Source: Anaerolineaceae bacterium | Lineage (GTDB): Bacteria; Chloroflexota; Anaerolineae; Aggregatilineales; Phototrophicaceae | Direction: 5' to 3' | Length of the DNA: 64,000 nt | Assembly (NCBI GenBank): GCA_026708325.1 | Contig: JAPOVC010000029.1 | Location: 1-64,000 of the forward strand | Shown here: positions 18,782-26,742 of the stretch, one piece after another | How the letters are laid out: each line of letters opens with the position of its first letter | Numbering within the stretch: position 1 is the stretch's first letter | Made by a program: the position numbers and the translations under genes | Notes under the pieces: model-generated | The model's input: only the letters and a program-made list of their open reading frames with translations | The model's database searches: none | What the model was told of the DNA's origin: nothing

Positions 18782-19630
18782 ATGGTTCGCGCCTGGCGCG
18801 CCAACCGCATACTGTTTCTGGTTTTCTGTCTGGCGCTGAGTCTGCTGCTCATCGGGCTAAGCAGTGCCGGATTGCTGGGCCCGCTGGAGGAAGTGGCTTC
18901 CATTCCACTCAACCTGCTGACCGGCACACTGAATCAGGCCGTGTTGTCCCTGACGGGCGGCGTCAGCGACCTGGCGGAATTGCAAACCCTGCAACAAAGA
19001 AACGCAGCGCTTGAAGACGCCCTGGCGGACCTGACGGCGGAACTCGTCGAACTGCGGGAAATCGCCAGGGACTACGAACGTCTGGCCGAGATGCTGGATT
19101 ATGCCGGCACGGCCGCCAACCAGGAGTTCGTGACGGCCGACGTCATCAGCAACGACCAGACGGGCCTGCGCCGCAGCATCACCGTCAACAGCGGCACACG
19201 CGATGGCATCGCGGTCGGGATGCCGGTGGTGACGGCCCAGGGGCTGGTGGGGCGCGTGCTGGAAATCAGCGCCAATGCCTCGCGCATTTTGCTGGTCACC
19301 GACCGGGACAGCGCTGTCAGCGCACGACTGCAGGGAACGAGGGTGCAGGGGAGTCTGCGAGGTCAGCTTTCCGGCAGTCTGCGCCTTACGCTGGTGCCGC
19401 CAGGCGAATCGATTGTCGTCGGTGATCTGGTGCTGACTTCCGGCCTTGGCGGAAACTTCCCGCCGGACATCGTTATCGGCCAGGTCGCCAGTTCGCGCCA
19501 GTTTCAGTTCGAGTTGTTTCAGGAAGCCGAAGTCATCAGCTTCAACAATTTTGACGAACTGGAAGTCGTGCTGGTCATGACCAGCTTCGAGCCCATCGAC
19601 CCCGCTGTGTTTGACGTGATGGAGAACTGA
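18782..19630 (+). CDS. mreC: Rod-shape-determining protein MreC
   Basis: A 282-residue bitopic protein that links MreB to the extracytoplasmic elongasome and activates PBP2. One membrane anchor (LFLVFCLALSLLLIGLSSAG, about 11-30) is followed by a coiled coil (about 65-100, rich in Leu/Glu: LQTLQQRNAALEDALADL) and the double beta-barrel domain with DRDSAVSARLQGTRVQGSLR and GDLVLTSGLGGNFPPDIVIG, which is strongly conserved in MreC. It is 8 nt upstream of mreD. Confidence 0.94.
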   Translation: MVRAWRANRILFLVFCLALSLLLIGLSSAGLLGPLEEVASIPLNLLTGTLNQAVLSLTGGVSDLAELQTLQQRNAALEDALADLTAELVELREIARDYERLAEMLDYAGTAANQEFVTADVISNDQTGLRRSITVNSGTRDGIAVGMPVVTAQGLVGRVLEISANASRILLVTDRDSAVSARLQGTRVQGSLRGQLSGSLRLTLVPPGESIVVGDLVLTSGLGGNFPPDIVIGQVASSRQFQFELFQEAEVISFNNFDELEVVLVMTSFEPIDPAVFDVMEN

Positions 19631-19637
19631 GAGAGAA

Positions 19638-20141
19638 ATGGGCCCCTGGGTCGGACTGCCGGTACTTCTGCTGGCCGTGGCCTTGCAGACTACGCTGGTG
19701 CCTCAGATCCGCCTGTGGGATGGCGGGCCGGACCTCGTGTTCCTCTGCGTTCTGGCCTGGGCCCTGCGCGCGCCCCTGGCGGAGGGCGTTGCCTGGGCTT
19801 TCACGGGTGGCATCATGCAGGACCTGCTGTCGCTGGCGCCCACGGGGCAGTCCGTCATTGGCCTCGTGTTGCTGGTCTTTGTGGTGAACGTCCTGACAGA
19901 GCAATTCAGTCGCACCGGCTTGCTGACCCTGCTTTTGCTCGCGGGAGCCGGCACGTTGGCGCAGCAGTTGCTTATGTGGTCGCTCTTCGCGTTCCAGGGC
20001 TATACGGTGGACTTTCTGGACGACCTGGGCTATGTCATTTTCCCGACCGTGATTTACAATTTCGCACTGATCCTGCCGGTTTTCGCTGTGCTGCGCTACG
20101 TGCAACGTCGTGTTGAAGCGCGCCAGCTGGTCGCCCGCTGA
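19638..20141 (+). CDS. mreD: Rod-shape-determining protein MreD
   Basis: A 167-residue polytopic inner-membrane protein of the elongasome. Five to six hydrophobic segments cover almost the whole length, beginning VGLPVLLLAVALQTTLVP. Family cues are the PDLVFLCVLAWALRAP region and the FTGGIMQDLLSLAPTGQS motif between membrane segments, where the GxxxDL pattern is characteristic. It partners MreC and PBP2. The next gene, mrdA, begins 22 nt after its stop. Confidence 0.9.
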   Translation: MGPWVGLPVLLLAVALQTTLVPQIRLWDGGPDLVFLCVLAWALRAPLAEGVAWAFTGGIMQDLLSLAPTGQSVIGLVLLVFVVNVLTEQFSRTGLLTLLLLAGAGTLAQQLLMWSLFAFQGYTVDFLDDLGYVIFPTVIYNFALILPVFAVLRYVQRRVEARQLVAR

Positions 20142-20163
20142 TGCTGGCAAGGGGCCGCTACTG

Positions 20164-22434
20164 ATGCAAATGCTGCATCCCTTTCAGGGTTGGCGCCTCA
20201 CATTCTTTCAGGGCGTCATTTTCGCCGTATTCCTGCTCTTTGGCCTGCGCCTTTACGAACTGCAACTGGTCAGACAGGCGGACGCCCTGCTCAGAGCCGA
20301 CGAAAACCGGCTGAGCGAGTTGCCGGTTGGCGCCCCGCGCGGAGTCATCCTCGATCGCTTCGGATCTCCCCTGGCGCTCAATGTCCCCGCCTTTAACGTG
20401 ACCATCGTGCCGGCCCGCCTGCCCGGTGATCCGGCGGCGGACCTGGAAATCTTCACGCGGATTTCCGCGCTGGTGGACGTGCCGCCGACGAGGGAACTGG
20501 CGGCAGGTCGCAACGTGCGCAGCATCGAGGAACTGGTGCTGGAAGGTGAGGGCCTGGCGCCCTTTCGACCGGTGGTCGTGGCGCAGGACATCCCGGCTAC
20601 AGCCGCGATGCAGGTCCTTGAAGAGCGTATCGGGATGCCCGGTGTGGACATAGAGATACGCGGCGTACGTGGCTACCCGACCGGCGCCCTGACGTCCCAG
20701 ATCATTGGCTATATGGGCCCCATCCCCGCTGAAGAGGCCGTTCGACTGCAGGAGCAGGGCTACAACCCTTTCTTTGACCGCATCGGCTATTCCGGCGTGG
20801 AATTCTTTATGGAAAGCCAGCTGGGTGGTGTGCGCGGCTCTGTGTTGCGGGAAGTTGACGTGGCTGGCGAAGTGCTGCGTGAAATCAGTCGGCGTGAACC
20901 CCTGCCGGGACAAAATATTCGCCTGACTCTCGACACGGAGTTACAGATAGCGGCCGAAGAGTCCCTGACCCGACGCATCAACCTGGTCAATGCCCAGGCC
21001 GGCCGCGTCCAGACCCAGTCCGGCGTGGTGATCGCCATGCATCCTGATACAGGCGAAATCCTGGCCATGGTCAGCTGGCCGACCTATGACAACACGCGTT
21101 TCGCGCGAGCCATTGACGCGGACTACTATCTGGAGGTCCTCAACGCGGATCAGAATCCCCTCAACAACCACGCCATCAGCTCGCTGTATCCGCCCGGCTC
21201 GGTCTGGAAAATCGTAACCGCCGTGGGGGTCCTGGAAGAGGACGTCATCACGCCACAGACTGCAATTTTCAACCCGGGTTCCCTGACCCTGCCGAATCGC
21301 TATGCGCCCAACGACGAGGCCCAGGCGCAGACCTTCTTCGACTGGAAACGGGACGGTTTCGGCCTGCTTAACATCGTCGGCGGGCTGGCCAACAGTTCCG
21401 ACGTGTTTTTCTATCAGGTGGGCGGGGGCAACCCGGACCTCAGCCCGCTGACCCTGAAAGAGGGCGGTCTGGGAATCACGGACCTGTTTCGTTATGCAAC
21501 GGCGATGGGCATCGGCAGTGAACTGGGGGTAGAGTTGCCCGGCGAACTGGCGGGCATCATGCCCGACCCGGACTGGAAGCGCCGCACCCATGGCGAGAAC
21601 TGGTCGACGGGCGACACCTACAACGCCGCCTTCGGCCAGGGTTTCGTGAACGTTACCCCTCTGCAACTCATCTCGTCCGTTGCCGCCGTCGTCAATGGCG
21701 GCACCCTTTGGCAACCGACGATCGTAAGCAGTTTTCTGGACGCGGAAGGCGCCGTCCTGCGCTCCTTCCAGCCCCAGGCGCTGCGACATCTGGTGCTGGA
21801 TGAAGTCCCGGAGGGCGAGCGTCTGGTCCTGACCCAGATCGAGGACATGATCATGAAGGGGCCGGCGAGCCTGGCCTGCACCTGCGAGGAGGACAGTGGC
21901 TTTTACAACGCTGCCCGTTGCGATCCGGATACCTATGTCAACACCGTAGACATCAACCCGGACCCCTTTCTGGAGGAGTTGCGCGAATATCGCGTGCACA
22001 TTCCGCTCAACTACCCCTTCAATGGTCGCGTCTGCAATGCCCTGCGCTTTGACGATCGTTATCAACCTCCCTTTGTGGACGCCGGGGTGCTGGACATCGT
22101 CCACGAAGGGTTGCGCGGCGCGGTGACCTATGGCACAGCCACGCGGGCCGACCTGCCGATCATCAACGTGGCTGGCAAGACCGGCACGGCGGAGTATTGC
22201 GATGACATCGCGCGGCCGCTGGGCCTGTGCATTCAGGGCAGCTGGCCGGCGCACGCCTGGTTCACCGCCTATGCGCCGGCGGATGATCCGCAAATCCTGA
22301 TCATTTCCTTTGTGTACAACGGCGGGGAGGGGTCACTGGTGGCCCTGCCCATTGTCGTTGAAACGCTGGAAGCCTGGTTGCGCCTGCAAAACCAGCGAGG
22401 TGGAGTGCTGGCATTTCCTCCCGCTGGCGCATGA
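20164..22434 (+). CDS. mrdA: Penicillin-binding protein 2 (elongasome transpeptidase)
   Basis: Class B PBP that crosslinks side-wall peptidoglycan, partner of RodA. One membrane anchor (LTFFQGVIFAVFLLFGLRLY, about 10-29), a PBP-dimer/pedestal domain (about 55-230) and a transpeptidase domain. Active-site motifs are SVWK (Ser346-Lys349), SSD (411-413, the SxD form usual in PBP2) and KTG (672-674). Unusually, the stretch around the KTG motif holds six cysteines (572, 574, 586, 624, 679, 689), which on the outside of the cell could form disulfides. ATG at 20164 is preferred, with AAGGGG 9 nt upstream, over an earlier in-frame start inside mreD. It is 756 residues, somewhat longer than E. coli PBP2. 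Confidence 0.94.
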   Translation: MQMLHPFQGWRLTFFQGVIFAVFLLFGLRLYELQLVRQADALLRADENRLSELPVGAPRGVILDRFGSPLALNVPAFNVTIVPARLPGDPAADLEIFTRISALVDVPPTRELAAGRNVRSIEELVLEGEGLAPFRPVVVAQDIPATAAMQVLEERIGMPGVDIEIRGVRGYPTGALTSQIIGYMGPIPAEEAVRLQEQGYNPFFDRIGYSGVEFFMESQLGGVRGSVLREVDVAGEVLREISRREPLPGQNIRLTLDTELQIAAEESLTRRINLVNAQAGRVQTQSGVVIAMHPDTGEILAMVSWPTYDNTRFARAIDADYYLEVLNADQNPLNNHAISSLYPPGSVWKIVTAVGVLEEDVITPQTAIFNPGSLTLPNRYAPNDEAQAQTFFDWKRDGFGLLNIVGGLANSSDVFFYQVGGGNPDLSPLTLKEGGLGITDLFRYATAMGIGSELGVELPGELAGIMPDPDWKRRTHGENWSTGDTYNAAFGQGFVNVTPLQLISSVAAVVNGGTLWQPTIVSSFLDAEGAVLRSFQPQALRHLVLDEVPEGERLVLTQIEDMIMKGPASLACTCEEDSGFYNAARCDPDTYVNTVDINPDPFLEELREYRVHIPLNYPFNGRVCNALRFDDRYQPPFVDAGVLDIVHEGLRGAVTYGTATRADLPIINVAGKTGTAEYCDDIARPLGLCIQGSWPAHAWFTAYAPADDPQILIISFVYNGGEGSLVALPIVVETLEAWLRLQNQRGGVLAFPPAGA

Positions 22435-22466
22435 CACCGAAGGTCCCGCCTCTGGAAGGGGACCTG

Positions 22467-23582
22467 ATGCCGCGATTGCGCCAGTGGTCGCCCGCGCTTG
22501 TCGGCGCTGCGCTTTCTCTCGTGGTCTTTCTCTTTCCCGGGGAGACGCCCGTATTGCGCGCCTGCGGCATGGCCCTGGTCATTGTGGCCATGGCGATGTT
22601 GCTGCGCCGCTTTGGCGCCGCGCTGGCGCTATGCGGCTGTCTGGTGCTGGCCTTCAGCCCGGCATTCTGGACTCAAACGGGTGGCGCTTCCCGACAGGAC
22701 CTTCTGCCGCTGCTGGCGCTTGCCACCCTGGCAGCGCTGGTGGCCCTGCTGCTTTTGCGCCGGCGTGGCAGCCTGCTGCTGGCGGCTGTGGTGGCCCTGG
22801 CGCTCTTTTCACTGGTTTTCTGGTGGCAGCAGGGACAGACCGAAAGCCTGAGATTGACGGCGCTGGCCAGTGCCTGGCTGCTGGTGCTGCTGCTCGATCT
22901 GCTGCAACGTGCCTTGCCGCATCCCGATGACAGGGGGGTCAGGGCGCCCGAGGCAAGCCATGCCTGGGCCATCCTCATTCTGCTTTTCATCGGCATTTTC
23001 AACACGCGTTTGTTTGTACTCTTCGTACCGGCAGTCTGCAGTGCGCTCATCCTGTCGAAAGTGCGCGTTTCACGCGTTTTCTGGCCGCTGTTCCTGCTTG
23101 CCTGCCTGTTTGGACTGACCGGCATCGCATCACGCTATCTCAGTTCGGAGTGGTGGCTGTACCCGGCGGCGCAGGCGATGGAGGAAGGGCTGGTGCTCCC
23201 CTGGATGCTGGCCGATGGCTGGCGCGAGGCGGCGCGCTGGCTGACCCTGCTGGAGACTGTGCGCGACCAGTTGAGCATCCCGGGCAGTTTGTTGGCGCTG
23301 TTCGGTCTGGCGCGTCTGTCTCGCTGGTATCCTGCCACCGGTATCGTCACCCTGCTGGCCTGGAGCTGTTGGGCACTCTTTGGCCTGGTCTACTTTGGGC
23401 GGGACATTGCCGTGCTGCTGCTGCCGCTGCATATGATTGGCATCATCTGGATGACCGTCGCCGTCCACGCGATTCGCGACTGGTCCGAACGCCTGGCGCA
23501 GGGCTCGGCGCTCAGGCCGGGCCGGGTCGTCACAGGAATCTACGCCTTGTTGCCTCTCTGGCTCCTGCTGCAACATTTGTAG
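22467..23582 (+). CDS. Polytopic membrane protein of unknown function in the shape locus
   Basis: About 371 residues with roughly ten hydrophobic segments, for example ALVGAALSLVVFLFPG near the start, several Leu/Ala-rich helices in the first half, and VTGIYALLPLWLLLQHL at the end. It is not recognised as a named family and no catalytic motif stands out. Charged loops are short. The start at ATG 22467 has GGAAGGGG 5 nt upstream; an earlier ATG at 22431 overlaps the mrdA stop but has no ribosome-binding site. Its place between mrdA and minC suggests a part in cell-wall growth or lipid-linked precursor handling, which is an inference from context only. Confidence 0.7.
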   Translation: MPRLRQWSPALVGAALSLVVFLFPGETPVLRACGMALVIVAMAMLLRRFGAALALCGCLVLAFSPAFWTQTGGASRQDLLPLLALATLAALVALLLLRRRGSLLLAAVVALALFSLVFWWQQGQTESLRLTALASAWLLVLLLDLLQRALPHPDDRGVRAPEASHAWAILILLFIGIFNTRLFVLFVPAVCSALILSKVRVSRVFWPLFLLACLFGLTGIASRYLSSEWWLYPAAQAMEEGLVLPWMLADGWREAARWLTLLETVRDQLSIPGSLLALFGLARLSRWYPATGIVTLLAWSCWALFGLVYFGRDIAVLLLPLHMIGIIWMTVAVHAIRDWSERLAQGSALRPGRVVTGIYALLPLWLLLQHL

Positions 23583-23608
23583 TCGAATAGCATTCGTTAA
23601 CTATGGAG

Positions 23609-23616
23609 TGTATACT
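23609..23616 (+). promoter_or_regulatory. Possible promoter of minCDE
   Basis: TGTATACT with hexamer TATACT (23611-23616); initiation near 23623 would precede the minC GTG by about 17 nt. The element ATTCGTTAA (23592-23600), also found before mreB, lies just upstream. Confidence 0.5.
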
Positions 23617-23639
23617 GCTGCTGTCCTGAAGGTTGTGAG

Positions 23640-24365
23640 GTGGCCGGAAAGGACGCTGTGCCTGACGGAGGGACGATGGAAGGCAAATCCTTCGCCATCA
23701 AGGGGGTGCGGGAGGGTCTGTTGATACAGATCGACCCTTCCGTCGAGTGGACGGCGACTACGGGCGATCTTGCCCTTCACCTTGATGAACAGGGAAAGTT
23801 CTATGAGGGCGGCCGCATCATCCTGGAAGTGGGGGAACGGCCGGTCCCCAAATACGAACTCACGTCACTCAAGGCCCTGCTGGAACGGCGGGGACTTTCC
23901 CTGTGGGCCGTGTTGAGCAGAAGCGAGACCACGCGCAATTCCACGGAAGCGCTGGACATTCGCACCAGCGCGGGTCCGGCGCTGGCCGGTCTGGTGGAGG
24001 AAGAGGAAGACGAACCCGAGGCCATTGCCGGGGACAATTCAGGGTCGGGCGGCATTCTGGTCCGGCACACGATTCGCTCCGGCCGTGTGGTGCGCGGTGA
24101 CGGGCACGTGGTGGTCTACGGGGACATCAACCCGGGGGCCGAGGTCATCGCGGCCGGAGACGTCATGGTGTGGGGTCACTTGCGCGGCACCGTGCACGCC
24201 GGCGCCAATGGAGACGAGGGTTCGGTCGTCTGTGCGCTGGACATGGCGCCGATGCAATTGCGCATTGCCGGTCTGGTGGCGACCTCGCCGGCGGACAACG
24301 CGGAAGCGCCCACGCCGGAAGTCGCCCTTGTTCGTGACGGCAGGATACAGGTAGAGAGTTGGTAA
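23640..24365 (+). CDS. minC: Septum-site-determining protein MinC
   Basis: An FtsZ polymerisation inhibitor that blocks division away from mid-cell. A 241-residue protein with an N-terminal MinC_N-like domain (about 15-110), an acidic linker with VEEEEDEPEAIAG, and the C-terminal beta-helix MinC_C domain with its diagnostic GDGHVVVYGDINPGAEVIAA and GDVMVWGHLRGTVHAGA repeats that dimerise and bind MinD. The GTG start has GAAGG 7 nt upstream; an ATG at 23676 with GGAGG only 4 nt away is an alternative. Its stop overlaps the vicinity of the minD start. Confidence 0.93.
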   Translation: MAGKDAVPDGGTMEGKSFAIKGVREGLLIQIDPSVEWTATTGDLALHLDEQGKFYEGGRIILEVGERPVPKYELTSLKALLERRGLSLWAVLSRSETTRNSTEALDIRTSAGPALAGLVEEEEDEPEAIAGDNSGSGGILVRHTIRSGRVVRGDGHVVVYGDINPGAEVIAAGDVMVWGHLRGTVHAGANGDEGSVVCALDMAPMQLRIAGLVATSPADNAEAPTPEVALVRDGRIQVESW

Positions 24366-24382
24366 TGGCGGGAGACAACGGC

Positions 24383-25201
24383 ATGGGGGGGAAGATTGTC
24401 ACCATCACCTCGGGCAAGGGCGGTGTTGGCAAGACCACAGCCACTGCCAACATAGGGGTCGCGCTGGCCCAACTGGGCAAACGCGTCGTGCTCATCGATG
24501 CAGACATCGGCCTGCGCAACCTGGACGTGGTGATGGGCCTGGAAAACCGCATCGTCTACAATCTGGTGGACGTGGCCGAAGGCCGTTGCAAGTTGCGCCA
24601 GGCGATGATCAAGCACAAGTTGTTGCCGGACCTGCATTTGATCCCGGCATCACAGACCCGCGACAAGTCGGCAGTCAGCCAGTCGGATATGATACAGGTC
24701 TCGGACTGGCTGCGGCCGGAGGTTGATTTTGTGCTGATCGACTCTCCTGCAGGCATCGAACGAGGCTTCCGCAACGCCATCGCGCCGGCCGATGAGGTGC
24801 TCATTGTGACCAACCCGGAAGTTTCCGCCGTGCGTGATGCGGACCGCATCATCGGATTGCTGGAAGCCGCCGGCAAGGGGCCGGGCAAGCTGGTGTTGAA
24901 TCGCATTCGACAGGACATGGTACAAAAGGGTGAGATGCTTTCGGCCGATGACGTCACCGACATTCTCGCCATCAAGATGATCGGCATTGTTCCGGAAGAC
25001 CAGTTCGTCGTGCCCGCCTCCAACAAGGGCGTGCCGGTTGTTTTGAATGAAGAATCCCGGGCAGGACTGGCCTATCACAACATTGCGCGCCGTCTCAACG
25101 GCGAAAACGTCCCCTTCCTCCCGCTCGAAGAAGAAGACGGGTTTCTCAGAAAGCTGACCCGTTTGTTTTCCGGTGGAAACCAGCTTCTGAAGCAGGGTTA
25201 A
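24383..25201 (+). CDS. minD: Septum-site-determining ATPase MinD
   Basis: A ParA/MinD deviant-Walker ATPase that binds membrane as an ATP dimer and recruits MinC. The deviant Walker A is ITSGKGGVGKTTAT near the N-terminus, followed by VVLIDADIGLRNLDVVMGLE, VDFVLIDSPAGIERGF and TNPEVSAVRDADR. The C-terminal helix (FLRKLTRLFSGG) is the amphipathic membrane-targeting sequence. ATG 24383 is chosen because GGGAG sits 8 nt upstream and it gives the usual short N-terminus; ATG 24365, overlapping the minC stop, is possible. About 272 residues. Only 2 nt separate it from minE. Confidence 0.95.
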   Translation: MGGKIVTITSGKGGVGKTTATANIGVALAQLGKRVVLIDADIGLRNLDVVMGLENRIVYNLVDVAEGRCKLRQAMIKHKLLPDLHLIPASQTRDKSAVSQSDMIQVSDWLRPEVDFVLIDSPAGIERGFRNAIAPADEVLIVTNPEVSAVRDADRIIGLLEAAGKGPGKLVLNRIRQDMVQKGEMLSADDVTDILAIKMIGIVPEDQFVVPASNKGVPVVLNEESRAGLAYHNIARRLNGENVPFLPLEEEDGFLRKLTRLFSGGNQLLKQG

Positions 25202-25203
25202 CT

Positions 25204-25503
25204 ATGGCAGGACTACTGGAACGTTTGGGGCTCCTGAAGCGGGCAGGGCGAGGGGGCAGCGCGGCAAGCGCGAAGGAACGTCTGCACTTTGTCCTGCTGC
25301 ATGACCGCATCGATCTCTCGCCGGAAGAACTGGACCGCATGAAGAAAGAGATCCTCGAGGTCATTTCCCGCTATGTCGCCGTGGAGAGCGACCGCGTGGA
25401 TTTCGCGCTGGAACACCGGCGGCGGGACAATTTGATTGTGGCCGAAGTGCCCTTTTCCAAACAGAAGACTGGCGCCGGGCAAGTGGGTCGCGAAACCGGT
25501 TGA
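25204..25503 (+). CDS. minE: Cell division topological specificity factor MinE
   Basis: Stimulates MinD ATPase and drives pole-to-pole oscillation. A 99-residue protein with an amphipathic N-terminus (MAGLLERLGLLKR), the MinD-contact and strand region (AKERLHFVLLHDR, the classic A-K-x-R-L signature), and a C-terminal dimerisation half with LSPEELDRMKKEILEVISRY and DRVDFALEH. A complete minCDE set in a genome with Chloroflexota-like traits is useful taxonomic information, since MinE is absent from many Gram-positive lineages. It is translationally linked to minD. Confidence 0.95.
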   Translation: MAGLLERLGLLKRAGRGGSAASAKERLHFVLLHDRIDLSPEELDRMKKEILEVISRYVAVESDRVDFALEHRRRDNLIVAEVPFSKQKTGAGQVGRETG

Positions 25504-25578
25504 ACCCTGACGCTGCATTTGTGATACCCTGATTCCAGGCCCGTTTCGGCACCTCTCTACCGCGCAGTAGAATGACGC

Positions 25579-26703
25579 ATGATCGCCTCCGGCAGTATCT
25601 GGCAACGTTTCGATTACCTGCTTTTCGGCGTCTCCCTGTTGCTGATTCTATTCGGCATTCTGATGATCGGCAGCGCCACCCAGGACGCCATCGACCCCAC
25701 CCTGATCGCCCGCGTGCCGGACCAGATTCGATTTGCCCTGCTGGGGCTGATGCTCATGGCCGGCCTGTCCCTGCTGGACTACCGATTGCTGGCCGGGCTG
25801 CATCTCTGGCTGTATCTGCTCATGCTCAGCCTGCTGGTGATGGTTTTTTACTTTGGCGTGGAGGGTGTGGCCGGCGCCCAGCGCTGGATAAACATCGGCA
25901 TACGCATCCAGCCATCCGAAGTGGCCAAGCTGTTGATCATCATCACGCTGGGCCATTTTCTCGCCCGTCGCTACCAGCGCATCGGCCATTTGCCCAACAT
26001 CGTGCTCTCGCTGCTGCACATCGGCCTCCCGGCGGCCCTGATTCTCATTCAGCCCGACCTCGGCATGGTCACCGTGCTGATGGCGATCTGGTTCACCATG
26101 GTCTGGGGGGCCGGGCTGCCGCTGCGCTATCTGGTCACCTTCATGCTCATTCTGTCCCTGCTGGGCGGCGTTGTGCTACTGCAGGCCTTTGGAGTCATCG
26201 AGGGGCCCCTGGAGGGTTACCAGGTGCAGCGCATTTCGCTTTTCATCGATCCAACCAGTGACGAAGACGCCTATTTCAACATCAATCAGGCCCTGATCAG
26301 CGTGGGGTCGGGCGGGCTGCTGGGCAAGGGCTACCTGGTCGGGACCCAGAACAAGGGGCGTTTCCTGCGCGTGCGCCACACGGACTTTATTTTCAGCGTC
26401 ATCGCGGAGGAGTTCGGATTCATTGGCAGCCTGGTGACCCTGGGCCTGATCGGCATTGTGTTGATGCGAATCCTGCGTGGCGCGCGTCTGGCCGTCGATG
26501 CCTTCGGCAGTTTGCTTTGTTATGGTGTGGCGGCCTTTATCTTTTTCCAGACGGTGACCTCGATCGGAATGAACCTGGCGCTGATGCCGGTGACCGGTCT
26601 GACCCTGCCCTTCATCAGTTCGGGGGGGACCTCGCTGCTGTCCACGATGGCTGGCATAGGCCTGACACAGAGCGTCATAGCGCGCCGCCGCCGCGTGAGT
26701 TGA
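25579..26703 (+). CDS. rodA: Peptidoglycan glycosyltransferase RodA
   Basis: A SEDS-family polymerase that builds glycan strands with PBP2. A 374-residue protein with about ten membrane segments. Family landmarks are GVEGVAGAQRWINIG, IQPSEVAKLLIIITLG (the SEDS QPSE motif), LILIQPDLGMVTVL with the catalytic-region Asp, a large loop containing GSGGLLGKGYLVGTQNKGRFL, HTDFIFSVIAEEFGFIGS, and TGLTLPFISSGGTSLLS near the end. It is placed after minE and completes the elongasome set with mreBCD and mrdA; FtsW would be a distinct gene elsewhere. Confidence 0.94.
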   Translation: MIASGSIWQRFDYLLFGVSLLLILFGILMIGSATQDAIDPTLIARVPDQIRFALLGLMLMAGLSLLDYRLLAGLHLWLYLLMLSLLVMVFYFGVEGVAGAQRWINIGIRIQPSEVAKLLIIITLGHFLARRYQRIGHLPNIVLSLLHIGLPAALILIQPDLGMVTVLMAIWFTMVWGAGLPLRYLVTFMLILSLLGGVVLLQAFGVIEGPLEGYQVQRISLFIDPTSDEDAYFNINQALISVGSGGLLGKGYLVGTQNKGRFLRVRHTDFIFSVIAEEFGFIGSLVTLGLIGIVLMRILRGARLAVDAFGSLLCYGVAAFIFFQTVTSIGMNLALMPVTGLTLPFISSGGTSLLSTMAGIGLTQSVIARRRRVS

Positions 26704-26742
26704 AGGTCCGTCACTTCGCAATCCGAGCATACAGGAGCCCCG

